Shown: positions 32,377-42,150, numbered from the stretch's first letter. The stretch: 64,000 bases of DNA from Aphrocallistes beatrix (GCA_963281255.1 OY725499.1:2809148-2873147); one strand, 5' to 3'. A program made the numbers and translations. Notes: generated from the letters alone by a model not told the origin.

Positions 32377-33603
32377 ATGGCTGATAACATACCTTGTGAG
32401 TATGGCGACGTTGTCATCAACCTAGAAAACTGTAAGATTCCCAAAGATCGTCTTGACCTGACTCCGTCCATGCGTGACGGCCTGGACTACGTGGTGGAGC
32501 ACCAGCTACGGATCATGTGCTGTGAGAACTTGCAGTACGCCGGAATACTCCTCAAGCTGCCGCAGGTGGCCATGGCTAATGCGCAAGTGCTCTTCCAGCG
32601 GTACTACTTCTCCAAGTCCTTCGTGCTCTACGACCCGCAGCACGTGTCCATGGCTTGTCTCTACCTCGCGAGCAAGATAGAGGAGTGCTACCGCAAGCTG
32701 AGGGACATCATCAACGTGTTCCACTTCATCAACCAGAAGAAGGCCGACCAGCCGCACGAGCCGCTGGACTACGTGGGGGAGCAGTACTTCTTCGTCAAGA
32801 ACGAGGTCATCAAGATGGAGCGCCGCATCCTGAAGGAGCTCGGCTTCTGCGTGCACGTGAAGCACCCTCACAAGATAATCGTGGTCTACCTGCAATTCTT
32901 GGAGATGGACAAGAACCAGGTGTTCGTGCAGCGCGCGTGGAACTACATGAACGACAGTCTCCGCACCACGGTGTTCGTCCGCTACTCCCCGGAGACCATA
33001 GCCGCCGCCTGCATCTTCCTGGCAGCGCGCGTGCTGGGCATCCCCCTCCCCAAGTCCCCCGGCTGGTGGGAGGTGTTCGAGTGCTCCCTGCAAGACATCG
33101 AAGACATCAGCCTCTCCATCCTGGAGCTGTACCAGACCAAGCTGCCGGCCTACGAAGAGATGAACCGGGAGCTGAGCAGGGTGCGCGAGGCGATGGAGGA
33201 GCAGAAGAGAATTGAGAAACAAGCGTCCGATGCGAACAACTCCCGCCCTTCCTCCCCCTCCCAGCCCAAGCAGGCCCAGCGGCGGGAGCAGAGCTCGGAC
33301 GACAGTCACACACGTCCCCCCAGTGGTAAGAGGGGGAGAGAGGACGGGGCCAAGCAAGAGAGAGCGAAACACAAGCGTTCCCCTGAGTCCAGTTCCTCCT
33401 CCGGGGCGCACCACAGAGGAAAGGCGCCCCATCCCAGACAGCAGGAGCGACGTCGACGCGCCAGCAGGTCCCGCTCCTCCTCCAGTTCCTCCCCTGACGC
33501 GACCGGACGGTACCGGTCCTCCCCGGGAAAGGAGCGGAGCTACAGGAGGAGCAGGGCTGCGCAGAGGAGCCGAAAGGGAAAAAGGGAGCATTACAAGAGT
33601 TGA
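32377..33603 (+). CDS. CCNL1: Cyclin L (RS-domain cyclin of CDK11/splicing)
   Basis: 408 residues, single exon. Two cyclin boxes: about residues 40-150 (LRIMCCENLQYAGILLKLPQ, then SMACLYLASKIEECYRKLRD) and about 165-265 (ETIAAACIFLAARVLGIPLP). Then follow a short Lys/Glu-rich helix and a C-terminal Arg/Ser-rich tail (residues about 280-408, with SRSSSSSS and RSRKGKREH). This order and the cyclin-box sequence match cyclin L1/L2, nuclear-speckle partners of CDK11 that promote pre-mRNA splicing. Strong GC and codon bias fit high expression, and the same bias creates long meaningless frames on the opposite strand. Vertebrate orthologs have many introns; this one has none, which could mean intron loss or an old retrocopy that became the working gene. 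Confidence 0.95.
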   Translation: MADNIPCEYGDVVINLENCKIPKDRLDLTPSMRDGLDYVVEHQLRIMCCENLQYAGILLKLPQVAMANAQVLFQRYYFSKSFVLYDPQHVSMACLYLASKIEECYRKLRDIINVFHFINQKKADQPHEPLDYVGEQYFFVKNEVIKMERRILKELGFCVHVKHPHKIIVVYLQFLEMDKNQVFVQRAWNYMNDSLRTTVFVRYSPETIAAACIFLAARVLGIPLPKSPGWWEVFECSLQDIEDISLSILELYQTKLPAYEEMNRELSRVREAMEEQKRIEKQASDANNSRPSSPSQPKQAQRREQSSDDSHTRPPSGKRGREDGAKQERAKHKRSPESSSSSGAHHRGKAPHPRQQERRRRASRSRSSSSSSPDATGRYRSSPGKERSYRRSRAAQRSRKGKREHYKS

Positions 33604-34169
33604 TCTTAAAATCCGTGGTGTTTCCACTGTATTGTCTAATGCGATGGTTCCAGGATATCCTGAAATTAGAAGCACTTATAATCAAAGTTGAAATTTTCAA
33701 TAATTTTCAGTCTTTTACAGGTGAAAGTTTTCTAGCAGAGCCGCTAATCAGATGGCATTTCGTATTGTGAGACTGTTTTTTTCAGTTCCAGATGGAGAAC
33801 CTAGGACCTGGACCTTTTTTTTGTCGCTAGCGCTAGGTCCTAAGCTGCTATCAGTGTCTGATTGTGTTCGCTGGAATTGCCCACCTGTCAATAACATTAA
33901 AATAATGTCAGATTATCTTTTCAATGCCGATTTCGGGCTCTGTTCCAATTTCCGATTATTTGATATTTAGAGAATTTATGTAATTGAGTGATGACGTCAT
34001 CGCTCATATTTGACACCAGCAAAGCCATGCGAAGATCCGATTGCTCTCATTGTCACAAAAAGTTTGAAGATCATAACAAAACAAAGGTTGCAGCAATGGT
34101 CTATCTAGTTCGTCTTAAATGTGGTGCAAGTGTCAGAAGCGATGGGTGTAAACGAAAACATTGAAAATA
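33604..34169. other. 3' flank of cyclin L, no gene seen
   Basis: The first half retains some GC. A 72-codon plus frame at 33752 overlaps a low-complexity inverted word (CTAGGACCTGGACC / GCTAGGTCC) and is not supported. Confidence 0.5.
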
Positions 34170-34354
34170 CAGTCGACGCTTGATAGAGTCACTGTTTAAT
34201 CGGGTCAGCCGCTTAATCGGGCCACTTTTGGCAGGAACGGAATAGCTCTCACACATAGAGGCTAATACAAAAATATTTTCGGTTAATAGGGTTCTCCGCT
34301 TAATCGGGTCAAAATATGCCCTGACCGATGTGACCCTATTGAAGCGGAGTCTTG
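34170..34354. mobile_element. pogo/Tigger-like MITE (CCGCTTAATCGGG family)
   Basis: Left end TA-CAGTCGACGCTTGAT, right end GAAGCGGAGTCTTG-TA (eroded), with TA on both sides. The word CCGCTTAATCGGG(T/C)C or its complement recurs about six times. Sister copies at 54343-54530 (complete) and about 56018-56093 (right half). Confidence 0.8.
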
Positions 34355-34382
34355 TATATTAGAAAAATTGATAAAAAGCAAT

Positions 34383-34477
34383 TCCCCAGGAGAGTCTCGA
34401 ACTCTCGACCTTCGCATTTCTCAGCACGTCCATACTGCTTATAAGTACGACGCTCTAACCGACTGAGCTACTGGGGA
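34383..34477 (-). tRNA. trnI-UAU: tRNA-Ile(UAU) with a 22-base intron
   Basis: On the minus strand: acceptor TCCCCAG/CTGGGGA; D-arm GCTC-AGTCGGTTA-GAGC; anticodon stem TCGTA/TGCGA with loop CTTATAA, where the anticodon is TAT; variable loop AGGTC; T-arm GAGAG-TTCGAGA-CTCTC. All stems pair. After position 37 there are 22 extra bases, the canonical nuclear tRNA intron position, leaving a 73-base mature tRNA (CCA added post-transcriptionally). Internal A and B boxes are present, and a TTTTT pol III stop is at 34377-34373. tRNA-Ile(UAU) genes commonly carry introns in animals. Confidence 0.96.
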
Positions 34478-35207
34478 ATGGATGCTAATAATTTCAAGTT
34501 AATATTCTACTATATGGGATATATGATCTAAATCGAGCGACCCCGCAATAAAAAACAAACATACTACATACAATATATATTGGATATAGTGAAGAGGCGT
34601 CCTTTGAGCGCCTAGGCTCACATTGATTAATTATAAGGTAGATAACATCTCTAGACACGTCTGTCTTACTGTTATAATCGATATCACTATAAAAATCACC
34701 AAATTTGTCAATTTTCCAATTTGATGTGTAATGATGACGTCATAACAGAGTGATGAGTCATCATTTTTGATTATAGTTGTATCATATATGAAGAATATTA
34801 ATATACACATTCTATTAAAATTTCAGCCTTCTATCACCTTTAATTAAATGACGTCAAAATTCCATGATGAGTCGACATTTTCATCTGAGGTCAGAACTTC
34901 CCCATTCCTCTTGGCGGGACTGGTTGGCCACTAACCTTACCGGAGCCTAGTATGCCTATGTTGTCACTGAACTCGGACAGGACAGCAGCGGGATATCCTT
35001 AATAATATATGTTTTGAACTGAACTAGTAGGCAATATATTTCAATTGGAACTCTGTCCTGTCTCATCAAAAGATAAAACAAATGTTCTAGCACTTGTGAG
35101 GGGTTCGAGATAGTAGTTCCTGCCAATAGAATGATAATCTATAATTCGGGTAAAAACGAACCAAAATAAAACCAACCATCGAAAATATACATTATTTATT
35201 ATAAAAT
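34478..35207. other. Intergenic, no gene seen
   Basis: AT-rich, includes several TGACGTCA-like words (about 34735, 34850) that resemble CRE sites but have no positional support. The 3' end of the torsin-like gene is here: the minus-strand AATAAA at 35195-35200 begins only 8 bases past its stop. Confidence 0.5.
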
Positions 35208-36209
35208 TCAAGGCATATGTTCTGCAATTATGTACTCGAGACTCTTACAGCCAGCTGAAGCGAACAATGGATATGCTTTTGGAAAGTAAGGAGTAGAAGT
35301 CACAATACTATCCACAAAGTGTTCATCAAAATCGAGGTGTTTCTGTCTCATGATGACATATACGCACTCCCTCACGTGCTGCCTCTCCAATGGGAGGAAT
35401 GGAATGTACGCATCAACTAGGTTTTGGGCCACGAATTCGGTGCCTTTGAAAGGTTTCTCCGTTTTAATATAACTGTGGAGCAAATTATACACTTCTTCAA
35501 GAGTTATACTTTCTCGCTTCCTTCCTACTCTCATCTTCCCGACAACATAATCATTGATACGGTATGCTCCCAAATTACTTAAGAATATGAATATAGCTCT
35601 ATTGTAGCTGAGAGTGGGGTAGTTGACATAAGGGAGTATCACGTCGAGAAGTTTCGAATTCATCAAGTGAGCTTCTTCGAAAATAAACAGGGCATACTTA
35701 CACCTCGATACCGTGGATTCAATAGTCCGTTTTAGTATAATAACCTCTTGCTCGTAGTTCTCATCGTGCTCTTGAATGTTGAAAAATACGGTATGTTTTG
35801 AACTCATGCCTAATTTGTAGAAACTTTCCGCAATTAGTTTACTCACGAATGTCTTGCCAGTACCAGGAGACCCGTGGAAAGACAGAACGAGTGGTTTCTT
35901 GGTTTGTTCATTCTTAATATGGGCTTTTAGAATTTCAATTATATTTTCTGTTACCAAATGCTGTCCGAAGAAATCAAGAGTCAGGTTATTTGATAGGTGA
36001 TCGAAGTCGTGTTTTACCCACGGATTCTGGCATTTATCACAAACAGATTTGAAAATTACTCCATAAATCCAATACAAAATCACTGCAATTAATATCGCTA
36101 TTAAAAGAGAAAGTACATTATTGATAGTTTCTGCGTTTCGCTCTAACATCTTAGAGAATTCTGATGGTTCTGATTTAATGGTAATGACATTTTCTTTCTC
36201 CTGACTCAT
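35208..36209 (-). CDS. Torsin-like AAA+ ATPase with N-terminal membrane anchor
   Basis: 333 residues, single exon. A hydrophobic helix (residues about 31-53, NVLSLLIAILIAVILYWIYG) anchors it, without a cleavable signal peptide. Torsin AAA+ module: LTLDFFGQHLVTENI; Walker A GSPGTGKT (113-120); Walker B FIFEEAHLM (175-183); sensor 1 FLSNLGA (Asn212); sensor 2 Gly-Cys-Lys (320-322), the torsin-specific cysteine motif. Torsins act in the ER and nuclear-envelope lumen with LAP1/LULL1 activators. Two oddities: the last Walker A residue is the usual Thr, where torsin A has Asn (GWTGTGKN), and Walker B has Glu-Glu instead of Asp-Glu. It could therefore be a basal torsin or a torsin-like ClpB relative; the GCK motif and FGQHL favour torsin. 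A polyadenylation signal lies right after the stop. Confidence 0.88.
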   Translation of the reverse strand: MSQEKENVITIKSEPSEFSKMLERNAETINNVLSLLIAILIAVILYWIYGVIFKSVCDKCQNPWVKHDFDHLSNNLTLDFFGQHLVTENIIEILKAHIKNEQTKKPLVLSFHGSPGTGKTFVSKLIAESFYKLGMSSKHTVFFNIQEHDENYEQEVIILKRTIESTVSRCKYALFIFEEAHLMNSKLLDVILPYVNYPTLSYNRAIFIFLSNLGAYRINDYVVGKMRVGRKRESITLEEVYNLLHSYIKTEKPFKGTEFVAQNLVDAYIPFLPLERQHVRECVYVIMRQKHLDFDEHFVDSIVTSTPYFPKAYPLFASAGCKSLEYIIAEHMP

Positions 36210-37566
36210 TTTCAGCTTGTATTTTTATTGTCTAAGTGTAGATTTTCCTTTCTTAGTAACAACTCAATATGTGTTTACAGTATAGGCTAATTTCAGTTTA
36301 TTAATTGTTAGGTGCTAAGTACGTATATAGGTAAATCGAGAATAGTATTTTGTTCCAGTCATTTTAAGTGTGCATGTTATATTGAATCGTATTCGTAGGA
36401 GGATATACACAGAAAAGTAGTTCAAGTTAGCTAGCCTAGCAACACGTGCTAGGCGTATTTAAAACATTTAAATTATGTCATACTTTTCCTCTCTACCGTG
36501 AATTATTAGAATTTTGAGAAATGAAATTGGAATTACTCCAAGCTTTGATCATGGCAATGTGTCAATTGAGCATGCTCAATGCAGGCCTCTCAACTCACAC
36601 GATCTAGTCGTGTGTTTACGAATTCAGGTAAAATGTCACGATCTCAGGACAAACTTCCAAATCTCCTGATTTTGTCAACTCTCTCAGGTTGAGAGCTCTG
36701 ACCTGATACGATTGTCTTACAAAGATTTACATAAAGAGATATTTTAGTGTATCACGACAGAATCGTGAGATTTATAAAATCTCACGATTTCGAGCCCTGG
36801 CAATGTGACGATTGCGCATGCGCAATGGACATTTAATGCCTCATTAATTTCGTTTGTTCAAAAAATAATATTTTTATCAGAAGAAAATAAATATTCTTTC
36901 CAAATTCGATATTCAAGATCTCTCATAAATGATCGTGAAAGCTAGTCTAGCATATTTTAGTTTTTTACTACTATACCTGTATATTTTGTAAACAAAAACA
37001 AAAAATATTTATCAAATAGTTTTGACCTGAGGTTTTGTGGATATAATCCACACCCATAAAAACCTCAGGTCAACTGTTTAAAATGTACCGGGATCCCTAA
37101 TGATACTAGTATAAAGTATATTACATAATATTCTCTTTTGCCGTTTATGAACATGAGTTTTCATGGATTTTTGTTACTCGTTTTTACGAATACTGTCGCA
37201 CTTTTATCCTGGGGCTGTATGCTATTATGATTTAGTCTGCAATTAGTAATTTTATACTTGTGTACCTGGAATTATAGGAGTTCATAGCGAGGTTCGCACA
37301 TGCTCAATAATCCCTGAAATATGACCCTGGTAGGGCTGTAAACAGAGATTTCCAAGTATCATACGCTTGCTAAATTAGCATTAAAATGCTTTCATTTTGA
37401 TAACAGTGGTAACTTTTAGACATCCTGATTACGCGAATGGTGTAAATATTACGAAGGTAATATTATATTGCACAATCATAGTATGGATAGTATAAATGTC
37501 CACACCATAGGGATCACTAAACCAATTAAATTCTTAATTTAACAGATCCCAAATATACGCACCGAT
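36210..37566. other. Intergenic with a TIR element and a hairpin
   Basis: At 36582-36799 an element with ends CAGGCCTC/GAGCCCTG is filled with inverted CACGATT/TCGTGAG words (hAT-like, TSD not resolved). About 30 bases on either side of it are imperfect repeats of each other (GGCAATGTG...GCATGCTCAATG versus GCGCATGCGCAATG). At 37022-37073 TTGACCTGAGGTTTT and AAAACCTCAGGTCAA enclose a second hairpin. A possible acceptor (TTTAACAG) at about 37545 precedes the ADF-H/Rab start codon. Confidence 0.5.
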
Positions 37567-38874
37567 ATGAATCTGGATACTTTATCCTATATGCATGCTA
37601 TTAGGAGCGCGGCTAAACGCGTCCAAACTGCTGACATTGGAGGGGGCTGGATTCTGATTGGCTATGTGCAAGGAGATGAAGGAGCGAAAAAGCTAAATCT
37701 AATGACAATAAATGTGATTAAAGAAGGTAGCATCTGGAAGGATCTGGTGACTTCGTTTGAAGATGACCAAATCATGTATGGATATGCTAAACTGAATTTT
37801 GAAGCTTGTGGAGATGGCAAAATATTTCTAATCCATTGGGTAGGGAGTAATGTAGGGGAAAATGAAAAGTCTAGTTGCATGCCTCATCTGAATGAAGTAA
37901 GGAATCTTCTCCCCAGCTATGACCACATAATCAACTCGATGAATCCACTCGATATACAGAGCAAGGTGCACAACTACCTCACGATAGCAATGCCGATTGA
38001 AGTGGATAATCCGCTATTGAGTCGTTCTAGCAGAATCACATCTCTCAAAATGCGACCGAGTGGGCGATCTAGCAGTGTGGATTGGCAGGAAATGGCTTTC
38101 GGCCCCTTTAATAGGACAAGAACATTTGGCGATAAACTCCTGCTGGATTCTTCACTTGAAAGGAGAGATTCGCATAAAATCGATTCTACAGACATCAACA
38201 CTATGACTGCTAACATATATCGAATTAAACTTCCCAAATTCAAAGTGGCGATTCTTGGGGATGCGGCAGTTGGGAAAACCAGCATTTACCAGAGCTACAA
38301 GGACGGTGGGAACGCTCTGACGTCACCGACCAATATAACCACTTACGCAGACTGTATGCGTAAGAAGGTGGCTGTGGAGCAGCACGTGTTCAACCTAGAG
38401 ATATGGGACACAGCGGGTATGGAGAGATACATGGCGTTTGCTTCTACCTGGACCAGAAACGCTAAAGTAGTAGTAACTGTGTATGACATCACGGATATAG
38501 ACACTTTTAAAAATGTGTCCAGATGGCTCGCTTTAGCTCAGCAGTTCGCAGATCCTAGAGCAATCTACGTGCTAGTAGGAAACAAGGCCGATCTAGTCGG
38601 GCGTAGAGTGGTAACGGAAGCTGCTGCTGAGAAGTTTGCATCTGAACAGGGAATGATATTCATTGAATGCTCCGGTCTCACCGGTTATAACATTCTTAAC
38701 CTGTTCGAACATATCTCTAGAATGGTCATTATAATCTATCCAGAACTTCTAGAGACAAACATCACAAGAGAACATTCAAATAGTACAATACATCTCCCTG
38801 TTGGAACGGATACTAGTTCTCAGCTGTCAACCAAACTACAGAAGAGACACGGATGTAACCAATGTAGTAAATAA
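37567..38874 (+). CDS. ADF-H (coactosin-type) / Rab-like GTPase fusion protein 1
   Basis: 435 residues, single exon. Residues about 1-138 form an ADF-H domain of the coactosin/drebrin/Abp1 type: WILIGYVQG; FEDDQIMYGYAKL; KIFLIHWVGSNVGENE, the actin-binding face of coactosin (compare KFALITWIGENV); then the helix QSKVHNYL. A Ser/Arg-rich linker (139-222) follows. Residues 224-392 are a Rab/Ras-fold GTPase: P-loop GDAAVGKT (231-238), G3 WDTAGMERY (280-288), G4 NKAD (339-342), G5 ECSG (367-370). Met285 replaces the catalytic Gln of switch II, predicting slow GTP hydrolysis. The C-terminus CNQCSK has cysteines but not a textbook Rab prenyl motif. The predicted role is coupling a membrane GTPase switch to F-actin; this is inference. 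A second gene with the same architecture lies at 48315, so the fusion is not an assembly error. Confidence 0.9.
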   Translation: MNLDTLSYMHAIRSAAKRVQTADIGGGWILIGYVQGDEGAKKLNLMTINVIKEGSIWKDLVTSFEDDQIMYGYAKLNFEACGDGKIFLIHWVGSNVGENEKSSCMPHLNEVRNLLPSYDHIINSMNPLDIQSKVHNYLTIAMPIEVDNPLLSRSSRITSLKMRPSGRSSSVDWQEMAFGPFNRTRTFGDKLLLDSSLERRDSHKIDSTDINTMTANIYRIKLPKFKVAILGDAAVGKTSIYQSYKDGGNALTSPTNITTYADCMRKKVAVEQHVFNLEIWDTAGMERYMAFASTWTRNAKVVVTVYDITDIDTFKNVSRWLALAQQFADPRAIYVLVGNKADLVGRRVVTEAAAEKFASEQGMIFIECSGLTGYNILNLFEHISRMVIIIYPELLETNITREHSNSTIHLPVGTDTSSQLSTKLQKRHGCNQCSK

Positions 38875-39933
38875 TACTTTTATAACAGATTCTGTTTATT
38901 TTTGCACGTACGTATATATATTTCTTGACTTAAATAAATGAGAATTGTGACTATGTACTGCGATGTTAACTACGTAGACTGTGGTCGGGAATTAGGTTTG
39001 ACTAAAATGCACAAATCTTCTGGTTAATCGAAATAGTGCTGTGCTTTGGACCTTGAAGATTTTAAATACGGAAGCAGAGACAGCCACTTGGCGCCTTGAA
39101 AGTGCATGAAAACCTTACCTACCAGACTAGTGGCGCCGGCCCTGGATTCCTCACCGATGTTGTGCGGCTTTTTGCACCAACTATCAGCTGTGCTACTTTC
39201 AAGCTTGCTTTGGAAGAATCCCGCTGATCAAATGTCGCTTTTGGCTTGAGATCCAGCCTGTTTCTTCACTGGGCTTCCCTTATGGGCGAAAAATTACTTT
39301 ACTTGTCAGCAAGTTCAGGATGCTTGTTGCGCAGATGCTTCTGAAGCTGAAAGTATTTGAGGAACTCAGATGACGACTGCGGTTTTTGACTCCTTTTTCG
39401 GTTGTTGCGATGAAACAAAACTCCAAGAATTCGTCTTTGAGGACACGCTTTCTTGAATTTATCATGCTGCAAAGGAGATTAGAAGTGAAACACGCGCATT
39501 TTAGATAAAAATTTATTGTCACTATAATTATAATATTAATTATGGCAATTTAAAATTAGCTGCACTCATTGTAAAGTTGCGTTCACACTATTTTATTCCT
39601 GACGGGTCTCGTTACCCCCAGAAAACTGAAATTACCCCTGACGGGGAGTTCATCCCTAATTCTCGACCACTGCTCTATTGGGTTCATTATATTCACTTTA
39701 GTTTATAACGAGTTCATAATTCTTCGCGTCTATCGCGTCTAGGGTTGCATCATCTAGAGCGATAAAATACCTGAACATGCTAGACTCATCTCATTACATC
39801 ACATTACTGATTTATATTTATAACTTGAAATAAATTTGTAATGTGCGAATATTTGGTGTGTGAAATTGTGCGGTGTAATTGGAACTGTGTCAACGTAATC
39901 ACTTTATTTGTACGTATTATATATAGATATATA
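38875..39933. other. Intergenic with a decayed transposase fragment
   Basis: Apart from the remnant at 39080-39450 and the MITE that begins at 39934, I see no gene. An AATAAA at about 38933 fits the 3' end of the fusion gene. Confidence 0.5.
39080..39450 (-). pseudogene. Decayed hAT/ZBED-type transposase fragment
   Basis: Minus-strand translation around 39300-39420 reads SSEFLKYFQLQKHLRNKHPE, the C-terminal half of a BED zinc finger (H-L-x-x-K-H-P). Further along, about 39140-39180 in a shifted frame, it reads CKKPHNIGEE, which matches the conserved KPHTIGE block of ZBED5-like domesticated hAT transposases. Stops and frame changes lie between. Short and decayed; the family assignment rests on these two motifs. 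Confidence 0.5.
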
Positions 39934-40035
39934 CAGTAGAACTCGGTTAGTACGTACCCCTCCGGGAAGAGGAATAAAGTACGTACTAAGCCGAAGTACG
40001 TCTTATCCCGAGTACGTACTAACCGAGTTCTACTG
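39934..40035. mobile_element. 102 bp pogo-like MITE (GAGTACGTACTAAC family)
   Basis: Perfect 24 bp inverted ends beginning CAGTAGAACTCGGTTAGTAC, TA on both sides. The word AGTACGTACT and its neighbours repeat four times within 102 bases. It sits 67 bases upstream of the methyltransferase ATG, so it may lie in its promoter or 5'UTR. Confidence 0.88.
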
Positions 40036-40102
40036 TACGTATATGCCTATACACATGAGTCTTGTCTATAAATTATAAGCAGATGAAAACTGCTAAACTG
40101 AA

Positions 40103-40792
40103 ATGGCAGAACTAAAGTACCCCAAATTGCAAGGCGCAATTTCTGTACAAGATCGCTCCTCGAAACTTGGAGTCTGGTTAATTGATCATCAAAATAGTGA
40201 ACAAGATGTCCAAACGGTTTATAACGAAGCTGCGAAACAGTATGACAATCTTTCACACAAAATGGGCTATGTCAGTCCTTTTACAGGCACGAATATACTT
40301 CTGAAGCATTTGAAAAGTTTAGAATTCAGTATGGATAGCAAAATTCTTGACTTAGGCGCCGGCACCGGAATGTGTGGGGAAATCCTCTACGAAAATGGAT
40401 TCACCAACCTGAGTGCTATGGACATAAGTGAGGATATGTTGGAGGAGGCGAAGAAGAAGAAAGTCTACCAACAATTCATTCAGAAAGATCTCAACTCAGA
40501 TTCTTTAGCAGATTTCCAGGGTGCGTTCGACGCGGCGATATGTGTTGGAGTGTTTTTTTGTGGACAGGCGAATGCGAATGCACTGGAAAAATCTTTCAAC
40601 ATGATTAGGCATGGAGGCATAATATGCTTTACCATTCGTACTGATATCTATGATGATGAGGATTCTGGTTACAAGAAGATTTGTGATTCTCTAACGAAGG
40701 AGGGTAAATGGAAAATGTTATTTTTTGATTCTTTGATCATCTATGAAAAGCTAGAAGCAAATGGCTACTACTTAGTTTTACAAAAATGTTAG
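40103..40792 (+). CDS. METTL27: METTL27-like class I SAM-dependent methyltransferase
   Basis: 229 residues, single exon. Motif I is ILDLGAGTGMCGEIL (residues 81-95), acidic post-motif I AMDISEDML (105-113), and motif II-like AFDAAICVGVFFCG. The C-terminal GYYLVLQK matches the strand order of class I methyltransferases. The pre-motif region AAKQYDNLSHKMGYVSP with TGTNILLKHL is typical of METTL27 (WBSCR27), whose substrate is unknown. Length equals the family norm. The ATG at 40103 follows CTGAA; there is no nearby upstream in-frame ATG. Confidence 0.85.
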   Translation: MAELKYPKLQGAISVQDRSSKLGVWLIDHQNSEQDVQTVYNEAAKQYDNLSHKMGYVSPFTGTNILLKHLKSLEFSMDSKILDLGAGTGMCGEILYENGFTNLSAMDISEDMLEEAKKKKVYQQFIQKDLNSDSLADFQGAFDAAICVGVFFCGQANANALEKSFNMIRHGGIICFTIRTDIYDDEDSGYKKICDSLTKEGKWKMLFFDSLIIYEKLEANGYYLVLQKC

Positions 40793-41716
40793 TTAGCATT
40801 GACTTTCTTGAACCTTCCTTAAGCTTAGTTATTTACCATGTGTCTCATTATGCATAGCTTATTCGCTACCACGTACTTGCCAAATATTGTTCTATTTTAC
40901 TTATTTCTTACTATGATTATTCTGTAACGAATGCATATCGAGTCGTATATTATTTTGGTACGCCAGGATTCTGATGGGCTGTTAGGTGGGCCAGTATCCT
41001 TATTCCCTAGATTTCAGAAATAATATGGGGCAACATCTTCTCTTCCAGCTAGGATTGTTGACTCAGTTACTGAGTCGCTAAAATGATCACAAATACAGAA
41101 ATGGATTTGTAACTTTCAATGTTTCAATCATGACTTGAGAGAGTCACGAGTCATCATATCTTCATATCTTAAATATTTTCGTCCGCAAGCGGATTTTGAT
41201 GCAAAATGGAAGTAATAATATTCATACATTTATTCATTAGCTTGTTACAATTCAAAAGAATTAATTATGCTCTGTCACAAAATATTTGCTCAATCCCGAA
41301 TCAAACTGTTTACGTATCTAGCATTTCTACTCAATCATTCATGACCCAATGATTTAATAATAATTACACACTCAATTGGTGTCATATTAAACCTACGCTT
41401 GCCACAGGAATGTGTTGCGACATTTCCGGTTTAAGCCATTTTCAATGGGGAAGCCATATATGTTTGGGGTTACTACTATAAATAGAAAAATCCCAAATGC
41501 TTCCAAGGGTTAATAATTATCATAATTATTAATTAATGCATCCAGGGAATGGACGCTCACTTTTAGTCATCATTTCGACAGTTCCTCTTTAGTTTATTTG
41601 TATTTGGGCTAACTATATTTGATGGAAGTGTTCACTACAAAGTTTATGTGGTTAAAGCCCCCCAGATTTTGGCCAAAACTATGAATGTGATAATTCAATG
41701 ATTCAAATATAAAATT

Positions 41717-41791
41717 ACTCACTCCAAACGAAATATGAAAGTTGCTGTTAATGTTGTTAACAGCAACTTTCATATTTCGTTTGGAGTGAGT
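41717..41791. ncRNA. Perfect 35 bp inverted repeat with a 5-base loop (candidate hairpin RNA)
   Basis: Arms 41717-41751 and 41757-41791 (starting ACTCACTCCAAACGAAATAT) are exact complements, loop TGTTG. The flanks continue to pair weakly. No arm elsewhere in the window matches. It could be a pre-miRNA-like or siRNA-producing hairpin if transcribed, or simply a young palindromic MITE core; no promoter is evident. Confidence 0.4.
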
Positions 41792-41840
41792 ATTTTATGA
41801 TTGCTGTTTTCACGTATCAATAATAATTGGTCGTCACACA

Positions 41841-41931
41841 CATAAGCGCCGAACCCGGGGGACTAGGGAGGCTCAAGCCCCCCCCTAGAACGCCAAAATT
41901 ACCCTTAGATTTCGAAAGTTCGGCGCCCCTG
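41841..41931. mobile_element. hAT-like MITE (GGCGCCCCTG family), short copy
   Basis: 91 bases, ends CATAAGCG and CGCCCCTG, exact 8 bp duplication GTCACACA (41833-41840, 41932-41939). It is an internal-deletion relative of 19519-19666. Confidence 0.9.
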
Positions 41932-42015
41932 GTCACACACACATTATTACTAAGTATGCAGATTGCACGGATTATCATACATTACTTTACGTCAAATCTG
42001 TCCAAATTACTTGTA

Positions 42016-42150
42016 CAGTCGAAACTGGGTTTTTTCTTACTATTTCTTTACAGGTTCAAACAGTAAGAAAAACGATGGAAATTAATATATAGATTTGGAT
42101 TTTACACCATAAACAGTAAGAAATAGTTCAGAAAAAACGGTTTTGGAAAT
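42016..42150. mobile_element. Partial pogo-like MITE (GGTTTTTTCTTAC family)
   Basis: The left end TA-CAGTCGAAACTGGG, with TTTTTTCTTACTATTTCTTT following, matches the complete copy at 47245-47412. The right end has been lost; approximate right limit. Confidence 0.7.

Noticed and set aside
32506-33700. Large minus-strand frames (389 and 197 codons) opposite cyclin L
   Set aside because: Shadow frames created by the GC-rich codon bias of cyclin L; products are low-complexity and unrecognisable.
34735-34880. TGACGTCA-like words as CRE sites
   Set aside because: No gene start nearby in a sensible position; common in AT-rich DNA.
41827-42066. 79-residue open frame
   Set aside because: It runs through a hAT-like MITE with a clear 8 bp target duplication.
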